A DNA stretch of 17,618 nucleotides from positions 5,987 through 23,604 of the forward strand of contig WELB01000453.1 in NCBI GenBank assembly GCA_009602725.1, in the 5' to 3' direction. This DNA comes from Spirogloea muscicola (lineage: Eukaryota > Streptophyta > Zygnematophyceae > Spirogloeales > Spirogloeaceae). The translations under genes and the position numbers were made by a program. Under the pieces are notes generated by a model, which ran no database searches, was not told the origin of the DNA, and saw only the letters and a program-made list of their open reading frames with translations. Positions 1-8,062 of the stretch are shown one piece after another (position 1 is the first letter of the stretch; each line of letters begins with the position of its first letter).

Positions 1-479
1 ACCAGGACCATCCCCGAGGGGACCATCTTTGCCCGTGTGCCATGGATATCTACGGCGGCTACGGCTTGAAATGGTCCTCTCTGATCCAGCATCTGGCCCG
101 GCTGGTTGATGCGTGTCGTAGAAGTCGGGGGGGCAGCTTGGGCCACTCCAGCATTCCACAGGCCTTAGTTGCATACTATAGAATGCGTCTCTCGCTTTGT
201 TTGCTGCGCTCGCAAGCCTTGGCTCTTCATCAACGTGCAGGGCGCGCTCTAAGTCGGGCCTCCGGCTTTCGTGGCGGCGCTCCAGCTCCCCAAATTAGCT
301 TGTCCGATTTGTTTGTGCTCTCCCGTGGGTACTAATGTCACCTTAGGCACCTTAGTTTAGGTCTCTATATTATGTAGCCTTGTTTAGTTTGCACTCGCCT
401 CTGCTTGAACTGTGTACTGGCTTGAATTGGCCTCCCTTTTCATTTCATGCGCGCCTTTCTCTCGGGGGGAGCCACTTCT
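1..479 (+). repeat. Retroposon family copy A: coding tail plus type I 3' tail
   Basis: The stretch is open from the window start to a stop at 333-335 and encodes a protein tail that recurs five more times here. Recognisable blocks are W-x2-L-I-Q-x-LAR (about 72-105), YRMRL (about 177-191), a block reading RSQALALHQRAGRAL (about 210-252), and a final LSDLFVLSRGY-stop. After the stop comes a non-coding tail with TGTCACCTTAGGCACCTTAG and, later, AATTGGCCTCCCTTTTCATT, ending GGGGGAGCCACTTCT. The same tail occurs in the copies at 733-1045 and 2615-2738. Shared coding sequence plus a 3' tail suggests a 5'-truncated copy of an autonomous non-LTR-like element. That class is an inference: no reverse transcriptase belonging to it is in the window, and I do not recognise the protein tail. 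Confidence 0.6.
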
Positions 480-665
480 CTCACAGCCCAGGCCTACGGC
501 TTCCGTGGTGGCGGTTTGGCGCCTCGGTATAGCATGTCAGATGTGCATGTGCTCACTCGGGGATATTGGTGTCCCCCTTCGCCACCTCATCACCCAGTCA
601 ACAGGACATCTGTAAGGCTAGAATTGGCCTCCCTCTCAGCCGGCTGAGAGGCCCGCCCATTGGAG
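480..665 (+). repeat. Retroposon family copy B, short and degraded
   Basis: This begins directly at the 3' end of copy A. It keeps only the last part of the shared coding tail (YGFRGGGLAP, then MSDVHVLTRGY at about 532-569), and the reading frame runs on without the usual stop. Downstream it has GAATTGGCCTCCCTCTC, a perfect palindrome, and CCCATTGGAG, which resembles the CCCATTGGGAGAG element of the better copies. It is a heavily decayed member of the family. Confidence 0.5.
632..651. repeat. 20-base perfect palindrome
   Basis: CCTCTCAGCCGGCTGAGAGG equals its own reverse complement. It sits in copy B at the place where better copies carry the GGGCTGG...CCAGCCC hairpin, so it may be a diverged version of that hairpin. 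Confidence 0.7.
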
Positions 666-732
666 AAATGGATCGAGTTCAGGAGTCAAACGAGCAAGCT
701 GCCGAGAATGTGCCCGTGTGCCTGAGGCCGGC

Positions 733-1045
733 CAGTTGCTCCACCAGAGAGAGAGAAGGCGCGCGCGGTGCGCATGAGATGGAAGGGTGGCCAATTTAAG
801 AGAATGCATTGTTCAGGCAAAAGCTAGTGAACAAGTGGGGCTACATGAAACGAAGCCCTATGCTAAGGTGGCTAAGGTAACAGTATGCCGTTAGTAGTAC
901 CCACGGGTGAGCCAATACAAAACTGACAGGCGTACTTGGAGAGCCGGAGCGCCGCTACAGAAGTTGGTGGGCTGACTTTGAGCGCGCCCAGCACGCTGAT
1001 GAGCATCCAGAGCTTGCAAGCGCTGAAAGAAAGAAAGTGGCTCTC
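733..1045 (-). repeat. Retroposon family copy C, inverted
   Basis: Read on the minus strand, this encodes LQALDAHQRAGRA (about 973-1016) and ends with a LTRGYY reading at about 894-911. The usual stop after the Tyr is replaced by a second Tyr codon. It is followed by the type I tail (TGTTACCTTAGCCACCTTAG, then TTGCCTGAAC, AATTGGCCACCCTTCCAT and a CT-rich end) down to about 733. The 5' side stops abruptly at 1045, so the copy is 5'-truncated. No convincing target duplication was found. It has the same tail as copy A but opposite orientation. Confidence 0.6.
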
Positions 1046-1146
1046 TGAGCGGGTCAATCTGCTGTAGGCTATGTACGTCTGCAGATGTGCTCGCCTTTGT
1101 ACTTGGCCTTTTGGCCTTTGTTTGTGTCAAATACACGAAAATTTTC
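1046..1146 (+). repeat. Type II retroposon tail, isolated
   Basis: Roughly 100 bases from TGAGCGGGTCAATCTGCTG to CACGAAAATTTTC match the sequence after the stop codon of copy D (2218-2312) with few changes. This is a 5'-truncated remnant that keeps only the non-coding 3' end of a D-type copy. It begins exactly where copy C ends. Confidence 0.65.
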
Positions 1147-1459
1147 TCCCAGATCCACCAAGAGTTGTGTTCTACTGTGGACACAGCCACACCTTTTGAC
1201 GCGCCAATTACCAGTTTAATCAAGCGCGGTGCCTTGCTCTCTCAGCTGCTCGTGCTCCTGGTTTGCTACTCTTCCACTTGCTTTGCTCGTGCTTGTTCCC
1301 TGATTCTGGTCTGGTCTGGTCTGGCTACCAAATCTATTTCTTCAAAATATCCATCACACTCTACTTTTACTTTTGACATGGAATCCTCTTCTGGCAGAGC
1401 TATTACTCGTCAATTGGCAATACCGATATCAAAGTGTACATCTGAGGGCTTGGGAATAA
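1147..1459. other. No gene recognised; four TCTGG units
   Basis: There is no confident gene. Four tandem TCTGG units lie at 1305-1324. A plus-strand reading with ATG at 1378 runs close to the Copia fragment that follows and contains SSGRAI, which faintly recalls the residues preceding a Copia reverse transcriptase. The match is too weak to annotate as coding. Confidence 0.35.
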
Positions 1460-1800
1460 GTCGTCAATACTGATGGTTCAGCTGACAGCTTCAAAGCAAG
1501 GGTTTTCAAAAGATTGAGCACAATGGAAGGACTTGTCTTCAATAAGACTTGTGCTCCTACTCTTAAGCTGGATTCCATGAGATCGCTACTTTCACTTGGA
1601 ACTTCTTACGACCTTATAGTGCATCAAATGAACGTACGCACGGCAGTCTTAAATGGAAATGTAGAGGAAGGAATACATATGCAACAACCTGAAGGGCATG
1701 TTGAGCAGGGACAAGAAGAATGTGTGTGCAGGTCGCAGAAGTCGTGGACGGTCTGAAGCAAGCCCCGAGGGCATGGTATCAACATGTAATCAACATGTAA
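1460..1800 (+). pseudogene. Copia-type reverse transcriptase fragment
   Basis: The plus frame from 1460 reads as the N-terminal half of a Copia (Ty1/Pseudoviridae-like) reverse transcriptase. TDGSADSFKAR (1469-1501) corresponds to the family's DG-x-RFKARLVA. Next come EGLVFNKTCAPTLKLDSMRS, YDLIVHQMNVRTAVLNGN, and MQQPEGHVEQG (about 1679-1711). The frame ends at 1754-1756. A frameshift near 1745 moves the expected GLKQAPRAWYQH block to another frame (about 1750-1785), which then stops at 1798-1800. The YVDD active-site region is missing, so the domain is truncated as well as frameshifted. It cannot simply join the minus-strand Copia remains at 2345-2593, because both contain the DG...KAR segment; they are separate copies or the product of a duplication plus inversion. 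Confidence 0.85.
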
Positions 1801-2039
1801 GGCAAGAATCAGTCGCTCCATACCTGACCCACTTACGTAAAGTGTACGCTCAGAATGACATCCAAAATCCGTTCTGCAAAGAAAATTGCTCAATACGTTG
1901 ATACCGTGCCCTGGGCCCTTGCTTCATACCGTAAACTTGTCCCTGCACAACTTGCCCTTCAGGTTGTTGCAAATATTTCTTCCTCTACATCTCAATTTAG
2001 AATGCCGTACGTACATCCATTCGATGCAATTCTGGCAAG

Positions 2040-2318
2040 CCCAGCTGCATATTTGTCGTCTTGCAACGCCGAGTTTCGGCCTGTTTGCATTGTGCTCAGG
2101 CTAATGCCTTTGCACCAGAAAGCTGGGCGAGCTCTAGTTGGTGGCAGAAGGGCTTCGTATCTGCCATCTAGTATTCAGGCATCGCTGAGCGACCTTTTTG
2201 TTTTGACCCGTGGTTACTGAGCGGGTCAATCTACTGTAGGTTATGTAGGTCTTAAGATGTGCTTGCCTTTGTACTTGGCCATTTGGCCTTCGTTTGTTTC
2301 AAGTACACGAAATTTTCC
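2040..2318 (+). repeat. Retroposon family copy D with type II tail
   Basis: The plus-strand reading contains LHQKAGRAL (about 2109-2135) and the terminal SLSDLFVLTRGY followed by TGA at 2218-2220. A one-base indel before the HQKAGRAL block separates it from upstream family sequence. After the stop the tail differs from copies A and C: it is type II, shared with 1046-1146, and runs to about 2312. This shows that one coding tail is joined to different 3' non-coding sequences. Confidence 0.6.
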
Positions 2319-2344
2319 TTATGAAGGTAAGCTAAAGCTGACCT

Positions 2345-2593
2345 TCATGAGAAGTCCTCCCTTTTGTGCATGACCTTTTGCGACTAACCTTGCTTAGAAC
2401 TTTCCACTCTACCATCAGTATTTTCCTTCAAACGAGATATCCACTTGCAAGCTGTTGCCTTCCGTTTCAGGTAGCTTGACAAGATTCCACGTTTAGTTTT
2501 CTTACAAAGCGAGTATGTAAAGTACAAATCATGGGAGCTCATCATTAATAGCCTGTTTCCAACGCATTGCATGTGAAGAACATGAAGCATCAT
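2345..2593 (-). pseudogene. Copia reverse transcriptase, N-terminal start
   Basis: The minus-strand reading contains SSYLKRKATACKWISRLKEN followed by TDGRVESSK. This corresponds to the Copia pattern LP-x-GRKAIGCKWVFKLK-x-NADG-x-VERFKARLVAKG, the entry into the reverse transcriptase domain. It breaks down soon afterwards (stop at 2384-2386, and a partly recognisable continuation to about 2345). It is the last recognisable piece of the minus-strand Copia element. Confidence 0.75.
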
Positions 2594-2614
2594 GCCATGA
2601 AGGGTGTGCTAGAT

Positions 2615-2738
2615 TCACACTGTCACCTTAGCCACCATAGCATAGAGCTTCGTTTCATGTATACCCAGTTATTGCACTAGTTTTTGCCTGAACGAATCGG
2701 CCGTCGTATCATTTCATGCGCACCGCGCTCCTCTCTGA
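2615..2738 (+). repeat. Type I retroposon tail, isolated
   Basis: From ACTGTCACCTTAGCCACCAT through TTTTTGCCTGAAC to CATTTCATGCGCACCGCG this closely follows the 3' tails of copies A and C. No coding part is present, so it is a strongly 5'-truncated copy. It lies inside the decayed Copia element, which dates it as the younger insertion. Confidence 0.65.
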
Positions 2739-2979
2739 ATGAAGACGGGGTATCAATTACAATGTCACTTCTCGATGGGAGTTCCTTTGCCAGTAGTATA
2801 AAGTGTACCACAAGTGCCCTTCTTCTTTGTGGTCTTCTTACTGACAGTGCTGGAGAAGTCACATCAGTCTATTTATTGCAGTACTACATCTTGGTCTCCC
2901 TGCTCCTCTTCTTGTTCACCCCTAATCTCAATGCTCTCTTAAGAAGAGTGTTCTGTATGTCAGGAGGGTAAGAAGACCT

Positions 2980-3785
2980 GTTTGCAGTCCTGACCTATGG
3001 CTGTCTGTGAGGTAGGTGACAGTCCATTTGAATGGTCATGTTCAGCGGTATCCACAACAAAAACAGATGTAGCTGGAGCAAAGTTAAAGTCTTCAAACTC
3101 ATTTTCAGAGACTACCTCAATGTTCTCATTTAATAATGCATGACTGATAGAACAGTACCTTCTGTTTGCGGATCAAAGTTGCGGTAAGCTTTTGTGTAAG
3201 GATCATATCAACAGATATTTATAGCACCTTTGCAGCGAATCCACTTCCTTACATGTCTGCACAAAAGTATCACATCTAATAATTCTCAGGTGTAAGGCAA
3301 TTTAATTTACCTTTTCCCACGCTTCCGCTGGTTTTGTGCAGTGTCTTTGTCAAGGATATCATTTCAGATGCACTGCTTCAGTCTCACCAAAGAAAACTCT
3401 TTGGTGAGACTTGCCGCATATGTCATGCATCGTGCACTTTTAACAATGGTTCGATTCCACCTCTCAGCAGCTCCACTCTGTTAGGGGGTATATGGGAGAC
3501 TTGTTTCATGTCTATACCACTTTCTAAAAAAATCATTCATATTCAAGGAATATGTACTCACCTCCATCGGCAGTGCATCTTCTTCCCAGTAAACTTTTGC
3601 ATCTGCTTTGTGCCCTCTTAATACGATTAGACACTCATCTATAGTCTTCAAAACGTAACAAGTCACATAGCGTGAAAAGTCATCAATGAAGATTAAAAAG
3701 CATCTATAAACATGAGATATTTTACTTGCATTGGACCACAAATATCACTGTGACCCAGTTCAAGAAGATGAGCGGCACAAGACAA
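2980..3785 (-). pseudogene. Copia integrase core and following spacer, broken
   Basis: On the minus strand, HSDICGPMQV (about 3732-3770) supplies the first catalytic Asp of the DDE core, followed by LIFIDDFSRY (about 3667-3700). The region expected to carry the second Asp (family T-D-x-G-x-E-Y) reads LPMEVSTYS, so that Asp is lost. SLPYTP is followed by an in-frame stop at 3478-3480. Beyond it the frame still reads SGAAERWNRTIV, keeping the third acidic residue, then ARCM...SLTKEF. Further on, LRIIRCDTFVQTCKE and NENIEVVSENEFEDF match the usual Copia segment after integrase, with several stops. A perfect 14-base inverted repeat interrupts the core at 3380-3411. The enzyme would insert element cDNA; this copy is inactive. 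Confidence 0.85.
3380..3411. repeat. Perfect 14-base inverted repeat inside integrase remnant
   Basis: AGTCTCACCAAAGA (3380-3393) is followed by a 4-base loop and its exact reverse complement (3398-3411). It replaces sequence expected to continue the integrase after SLTKEF, so it is probably a local fold-back duplication rather than a functional site. Confidence 0.8.
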
Positions 3786-3789
3786 CGAT

Positions 3790-3960
3790 GGTAAGAATGT
3801 TAGACGGTGCATCTTACCTAGACCACAACCTCCACAGACATGCTCAGGTTTATCAGAACTCAATATTCAAACTATTTGCTAGATCTATTATTACGCTTTA
3901 TCACTTTGCATGCTCTTCATGTATTTTCAAGCATATGACCTAATCGATGATGCCACATAA
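3790..3960 (-). pseudogene. Copia GAG-pre-integrase (H-H-C-C zinc) region
   Basis: The minus strand contains LWHHRLGHMLEN (about 3928-3961) and PEHVCGGCGLGKMHRL (about 3800-3849). These match the two halves of the zinc-binding motif that precedes Copia integrases: LWH-x-RLGH, then C-x2-C-x-x-GK-x-HR. The two halves are separated by stops and frameshifts. Order and spacing relative to the integrase core downstream and the protease upstream are as expected for a Copia polyprotein. Confidence 0.8.
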
Positions 3961-4072
3961 GAGCGAATTAGCAACTGTACTAGCGATGGATGTTTCAATG
4001 TCGCAAACTGACTTCACAAGTCGGAACGAATCTCCACTAAATATGGACCTCGCCATTCAAATTGTCTCCATT

Positions 4073-4420
4073 CTACGACATTACTCCAGAATCACACTTA
4101 CCATAATACCATTTGCAATACTTACCATTAAAATTTGCGGCAAGGCTTTCAAATGTCGTGCAACAAAATAGGTCAGCCATCAAATCAGGTACACATGGAA
4201 TATCGTGAAAAATGAACTCAACCTGTCCCTCCCCCACAACCATTGTAATGGTTCCTCTGCTGAGTACCTCATAAGAATTGCCATTCCCAAACAATACATC
4301 GTCCCATTTAAGGCTCTCAAATGGTATAGTAAGAAAGCATCTATTGTTGCAGATATGTTGGGTAGCTCCCGTATCCATCACCAGATCATTCGTTATTGAT
4401 GTTTGTTTAAGAGTTATCAA
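4073..4420 (-). pseudogene. Copia-type aspartic protease
   Basis: An open frame of 115 residues contains LVMDTGATQHICNN, with the active-site D-T-G at 4367-4375. It continues through VLFGNGNSYEVLSRGTI, FIFHDIPCVPDL and LFCCTTFESLAANFNG, which is the usual layout of Copia proteases (DSGAS-x-H, then V-x-xG-x-G, V-x-x-VP-x-L). It is the best preserved domain of this element. The ATG at 4420 is simply the first in frame; in the live element the protease would be part of a polyprotein with no start of its own. The retroviral-type zinc knuckle expected just upstream was not found. Confidence 0.85.
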
Positions 4421-4429
4421 GGCATGAGG

Positions 4430-4570
4430 AGAAGAAGTTGATCAAGTACCTTCAAACTCTTGTTGTTGACAAATGGCCTCTCTTCACTCAGCAATCTTTC
4501 ATGTAACGAAGTCATTGATGTATGACCTTTCTCTCGCAGTAAAAGCGAATCAGAACTCTGCTCACATCAC
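4430..4570 (-). pseudogene. Possible Copia gag fragment
   Basis: A minus-strand reading contains SDSLLLREKGHTSMTSLHER followed by LLSEERP, then stops near 4425. The TS-x-LHERLLSEE pattern resembles the C-terminal helix of Copia gag proteins (LT-x-LI-x-RLL-x-EE). It lies in the right place before the protease but in a different frame. The call is tentative. Confidence 0.4.
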
Positions 4571-5130
4571 TGGCCATGAGCGCAGGTTGAATCAACCTGT
4601 AGTAGTTGTTAGAATATTTACGACTCGGTTCTCACAGTGCTCTTTTCACTAGATTATAATTTAAAGTGCTTTTTACCTTAATTTCAAGTACATTAGCACA
4701 AGATCCGTATCGAGGTGGTATACCTGTCAAAGAGGGCATATAGCTTCAGAATTACCAATCTTTGCGTCCTGATTTTTACAACTTAAGCATTGAAGTTTAG
4801 AGGTTTTTGACATATTTCTGCAGACTTTGTCAGTGTCCCAACACTTTTGGATTGTTTGAGCTCAACCTAAGCGCTAAGTGCTTACCTGATAAGCACTCCA
4901 AAGGTCTAATGCTTGAGTTGTACAATCGGGACGCGAAGGTGGGTAACCCACTGATCTCTTAGGATGAGGTTATACGATTTTGAAGTGTTGGAAAATGGGC
5001 AGAATCACGTCAATAGATCAAAAAATTTGATGCTCGCGTTGGAAAATGAGGACGGGAAGGTCGGTATTACTGAAGATATATGTACGCTATTAGAAGTATT
5101 CTGCCCTCCTACGAATCTTTTGCTAGTATA
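4571..5130. other. No gene seen
   Basis: There is no supported gene on either strand. The plus-strand reading from 4964 is only kept open by the CT repeat that follows. The sequence contains a locally repeated TTGGAAAATG, but nothing recognisable as an LTR. Confidence 0.5.
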
Positions 5131-5147
5131 CTCTCTCTCTCTCTCGC

Positions 5148-5243
<96 letters not shown>

Positions 5244-5244
5244 N

Positions 5245-5277
<33 letters not shown>

Positions 5278-5330
5278 CCTCTCTCTGTCTTCCTCTCCGC
5301 TCCCCCCTCTCTCTCTCACTCCCTCCCTTC
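5131..5330. repeat. Long CT microsatellite with assembly gap base
   Basis: Nearly 150 bases of CT dinucleotides, with a short run of CTCG units at 5144-5160, decay into C/T-rich sequence up to about 5330. An undetermined base (N) at 5244 indicates that the true length is uncertain. Long readings across it (poly Leu-Ser or Arg-Glu) are artefacts. Confidence 0.95.
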
Positions 5331-5339
5331 TTTCCCAAA

Positions 5340-6150
5340 TGTTTTCTGAATAGAACGTTGCTTAGTAATCTATAGTCAAGAACTGCAGACCTCCGTGGAC
5401 AACGGTGGCCCGTAAGCACTCTGCAAGAAAAGTCACATGGCATGTATGGAACGTCATTGCCGCGGAAGTGGGAATCTGACTCTTTCGACTCCACCAACCT
5501 CACCAATTGGCAGCGGAGGCAGGGCAAGCATTGGCTGCACACGGTGGAGAGCGCAAGTACACGGACCCCCTGCCGGAGATCACTTTGTGGAACAGGCAAC
5601 GGGCGTGCATGGGGCATTTCGCAGTCGGTGGCTGGACCTCCTACAGCATCTTGAAGGACGGGTGAACGGCGGGCCATCAATCGTCGTCAGGGACAGCAAG
5701 GTGAGCTGCCTGGCTTCCAGCCGCCGGGTAGCTTGCGCAGGTATTCGGCTGCGGCTCTCCTTCTCATTCCAGCATTTCCAGGCTCATGAGTGCACTTGCA
5801 GCAGGCCGCGCTTTGCCTGCTGCATCTGAGTTCGCTGGGGTAACTCTTTTTCAGCTGCTAATTACTGTGACTTGCGGCTGCTGATTAGGGATTTTGAGCT
5901 CCCTTTCTCTGTAGCTACTTGCGTACCTGTGTGCTTAGCACCTTCGGTCCTTTGAAACTGGTCCAAGGTTGGCAATTGACAGCACTCGCCCCCATCGGAA
6001 GAGGCATGTTCATGGAGGACATAGTCTGAGGGTACCAAGAGAAGTAGCTATCTCACCAATCAGGCGAACGAACGCACGCATTGACAAAGGCGCAACCCTG
6101 TTTAACGGCGCATGACGGCGATGAAGCCACAACTCGAAATGAAGTTCCGT
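5340..6150. other. No recognisable gene
   Basis: Open readings up to 130 codons exist (for example plus 5437-5829), but none shows a recognisable domain or supporting context. A small inverted repeat at 5449-5480 is described separately. Confidence 0.45.
5449..5480. repeat. REP-like imperfect palindrome
   Basis: GTCATTGCCGCGGAAGTGGG followed by AATC forms an imperfect ATTsCC...GGGAAT stem. It is one or two bases from the GTCATTCCCGCG...GCGGGAATCC palindrome common in proteobacterial genomes. In this eukaryotic context it could be chance or contaminant ancestry. Confidence 0.35.
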
Positions 6151-6555
6151 TAGTAGACCGTTAGTGGTAGATCACCAGTGGCAGGCCATCAGTGTTGTAA
6201 GAACCAAGTCTTGGAGCTCTGGAGCTGGTGGCGGCTCCACCGGCGGGAAGCAGCGGCCACGGGTTGATAATTTGTGAGGTCGTCGTTGTGATAACTGGCC
6301 GGACGCCCTTATGAATATCACCAGGAGGCCGGAGGCAGGGCTGCCCCGGATAGGTATGCAGGGAAAGGGTCTCAGTGCGCTGGAAGAAGGATCCGGCTAT
6401 TTCCCATCCCTGCCCTGAATACACTATTCTGGCCCAGTCGGCTTTGTCGGCTTGTCGCGTGTTGGCCTCATGTCGAACATATCGCGTTGTCTTCCTTGCC
6501 AATAAGGACTCGTACAGATGGTGCCGGTTGGGGGAATAGTTGAAGATTGTCCAAT

Positions 6556-6641
6556 TAACTTTGCCGGATGGTGCTTATGGTAGCGCCTGTGTCCACCAGG
6601 ATGTTGATGAGTTTGTGATTGATGGTAACAGGCACTGTGAA
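6556..6641 (-). pseudogene. Retropepsin active-site segment
   Basis: The minus-strand reading FTVPVTINHKLINILVDTGA continues TISTIRQ and then a stop at 6555-6557. The D-T-G-A at 6582-6593, preceded by a hydrophobic strand ending I-L-V, is the hallmark of retroviral-type aspartic proteases in Gypsy-like elements (family: INALVDTGAT). The rest of the protease after the stop was not recognised. Upstream gag sequence lies in other frames, so decay is advanced. Confidence 0.8.
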
Positions 6642-6808
6642 TGTGCACCCTCTGTGGGGCTTTTAAGTATTCTAGCGAAGGAGGCCCCCTATGTCGCCTC
6701 CCCGTAGTCGCTTCCCTGATGCTTAGATGGATTGTCGGTGGAGGGCAACCGGGTCGTGACATTTTGCTGGCGGAGTCTGCAATCGCAAAATGTCCGTACC
6801 TATTGCAC

Positions 6809-7949
6809 TCAAGAGACTACGGTCTTCAGTTTTGTGAAATTTGGGTAGCGGATGCCGTGGGCCTGTAGTACCGCTTGTCTGCTGCCGTTGTCAATTTGTC
6901 TGTCGCCGCGGAGTAGCGCGTCGTGCTCTTTGTGTAGCATGGTGGTCCCCACGTCCCATTGGTTGTGGTCTACCGACATGTGGTACGAAGAAGTCCTTGC
7001 CGTATTAATACTCGTTGGAACTCTCTTATTCCTCTGGGCCACTTCCAAGGCCTCCTCCACGGTGGACGGTCCTGCCGCCATGGTTGGAGGAACTAACTGT
7101 GGCAGAAGCCTTTGCTAAAGAAAGCTCAAAGTCACCTTTCCACTGGCCATGAAGCTTACGCAAAGTTGTCGACATTCAATGTGGAAGGCCACAAATTCTT
7201 TCGGCCCTTGCTTCATGGCTTGTACCTCCTTCAAGGCTGCTTCTTCGCTTCGCTTCGCAACACTCGATACGGAAGGCCTTTGAAACGCAGGAAATGGAAG
7301 AAGCAGCCTGGAGGAAGTACAAGCCATGAAGCAAGGGCCGGATGAATTTCTGTAGCCTCCTTTGACATTGAATGTCGACACCTTTGTGTAAGGTTCTTTG
7401 AAGGCGGCTACAATCTTCCTCAATGGTCTCATCCACTTAGTTGTACCAGGCAGCCGCAAGTCCTTTTCCTTGGCACGGCATCATATCCGGTGCTTTGGTG
7501 GCATGAAGATCCCACCTCTGATAATGCGCCACGCTTTGTCTAAGTGGTCGAGCCATGCATGTACGTCCTCACCAGTGCCTTTGTTTGTCTTGCGCGGGGG
7601 TCGGGTCCAACCGTGCTCGCCGACGAGTGGCCTGCTGCAAGGTCGTTGCCAGGTATGCGGCAGATACGCCATGGTAGCCTCGTTCTGGCTTGTCGCCATC
7701 GTCAGTGACCGGGCAGGGCTGTGGCAAAGTGCTCTCTACCATCGTGCGCAGGCTTTTTCGAGAACGCTCCCATGGTGGCCTCCATTGAGCACGTCGTGAA
7801 TGACGTCGTGGAGGCGGCCGTAGAATAGTAGCAGCAGCAGCGGCTGCAGCAGCAGAAAAGTTTAGGTCTGTCGTGATTCCGACCGTCAAGCGTAGGGTTT
7901 CGTCGCGGAGGAGCTTAGATCGTTCACTCGTAGGAAGCAGTTGTAACAA
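6809..7949 (-). pseudogene. Gypsy-like gag, frameshifted
   Basis: Four consecutive minus-strand readings look like one gag protein. 7569-7949 has a poly-Ala run from an AGC repeat. 7481-7699 has DVHAWLDHLDKAWRIIRGG. 7115-7459 has EVQAMKQGP-KEFVAFHIECRQL then FMASGKVTLSFL and a stop at 7115-7117. In the same frame past that stop, LPQLVPPTMAAGPSTVEEAL and EVAQRNKRV follow. The last block matches the common gag pattern of a basic/hydrophobic segment followed by T-V-E-E-A-x-x-x-A-Q-R. The protein would form the element's particle. A 95-base inverted duplication (7151-7394) disrupts the middle. No zinc knuckle was recognised. Confidence 0.65.
7151..7394. repeat. Inverted duplication with ~95-base arms inside gag
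   Basis: The left arm (about 7151-7246) and right arm (about 7300-7394) are imperfect reverse complements separated by about 53 bases. Shared blocks include GTCGACATTCAATGT, CGGCCCTTGCTTCATGGCTT and GGCTGCTTCTTC. The arm nearest 7151 carries the plausible gag reading on the minus strand; the other is its inverted copy. Transcribed, this would make a long hairpin. Confidence 0.8.
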
Positions 7950-8021
7950 ACACTTAAAATTTGGAGAACAATATTAGCCTAATCGTATCTAGTAAAGAAA
8001 GTGAGGGCAGACTTTGACTGG

Positions 8022-8062
8022 TGGCTGTGAGAGGCCACAGCCCAAATGAATGAACAGTAAAA
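8022..8062 (-). repeat. Isolated hairpin of the retroposon 3' family
   Basis: GGCTGTG (8023-8029), a 6-base loop and CACAGCC (8036-8042) are followed by CCAAATGAATGAACA, the same order seen in the hairpin copies of the 10.7-13.5 kb island (hairpin, then CCCAAAAAGAAT-like sequence). The stem differs from the usual GGGCTGG/CCAGCCC but still pairs. Confidence 0.5.

Larger units (their letters stand above)
2340..4570 (-). mobile_element. Decayed Copia-type LTR retrotransposon body
   Basis: Reading the minus strand from high to low coordinates gives the standard Copia order: a gag piece, protease, GAG-pre-integrase zinc region, integrase core, the post-integrase spacer with NENIEVVSENE, then the start of reverse transcriptase. 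Every domain carries stops or frameshifts, so the element is dead. No LTRs or primer-binding site could be identified. A type I retroposon tail (2615-2738) lies between the integrase spacer and the reverse transcriptase remnant, consistent with later insertion. The distal end, beyond the start of reverse transcriptase, is lost. Confidence 0.85.
6160..7949 (-). mobile_element. Decayed Gypsy-like gag-protease element
   Basis: The minus strand from 7949 downwards carries a gag-like protein in several frames, then a clear retropepsin active site at 6582-6593. Frameshifts, at least two stops and an internal inverted duplication make it non-functional. The region below about 6550 should hold the following polyprotein, but I could not recognise reverse transcriptase, RNase H or integrase there. 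Element ends were not identified. Orientation is opposite to the retroelement at 13.7-17.6 kb, which has the same gag-protease order. Confidence 0.65.

Noticed and set aside
1378-1473. Start of a Copia gag (ATG GAA TCC TCT TCT)
   Set aside because: The Ser-rich start resembles some gag starts, but it leads directly into reverse transcriptase sequence with no gag body and no supporting motif.
4607-4625. Copia LTR start (TGTTAGAATATTTA)
   Set aside because: It looks like the common TG start of plant Copia LTRs, but it would be in the wrong orientation for the adjacent minus-strand element and no matching end was found.
5123-5680. Minus-strand reading of 185 codons
   Set aside because: It runs through the CT microsatellite (Arg-Glu repeats) and a base N; an artefact of the repeat.
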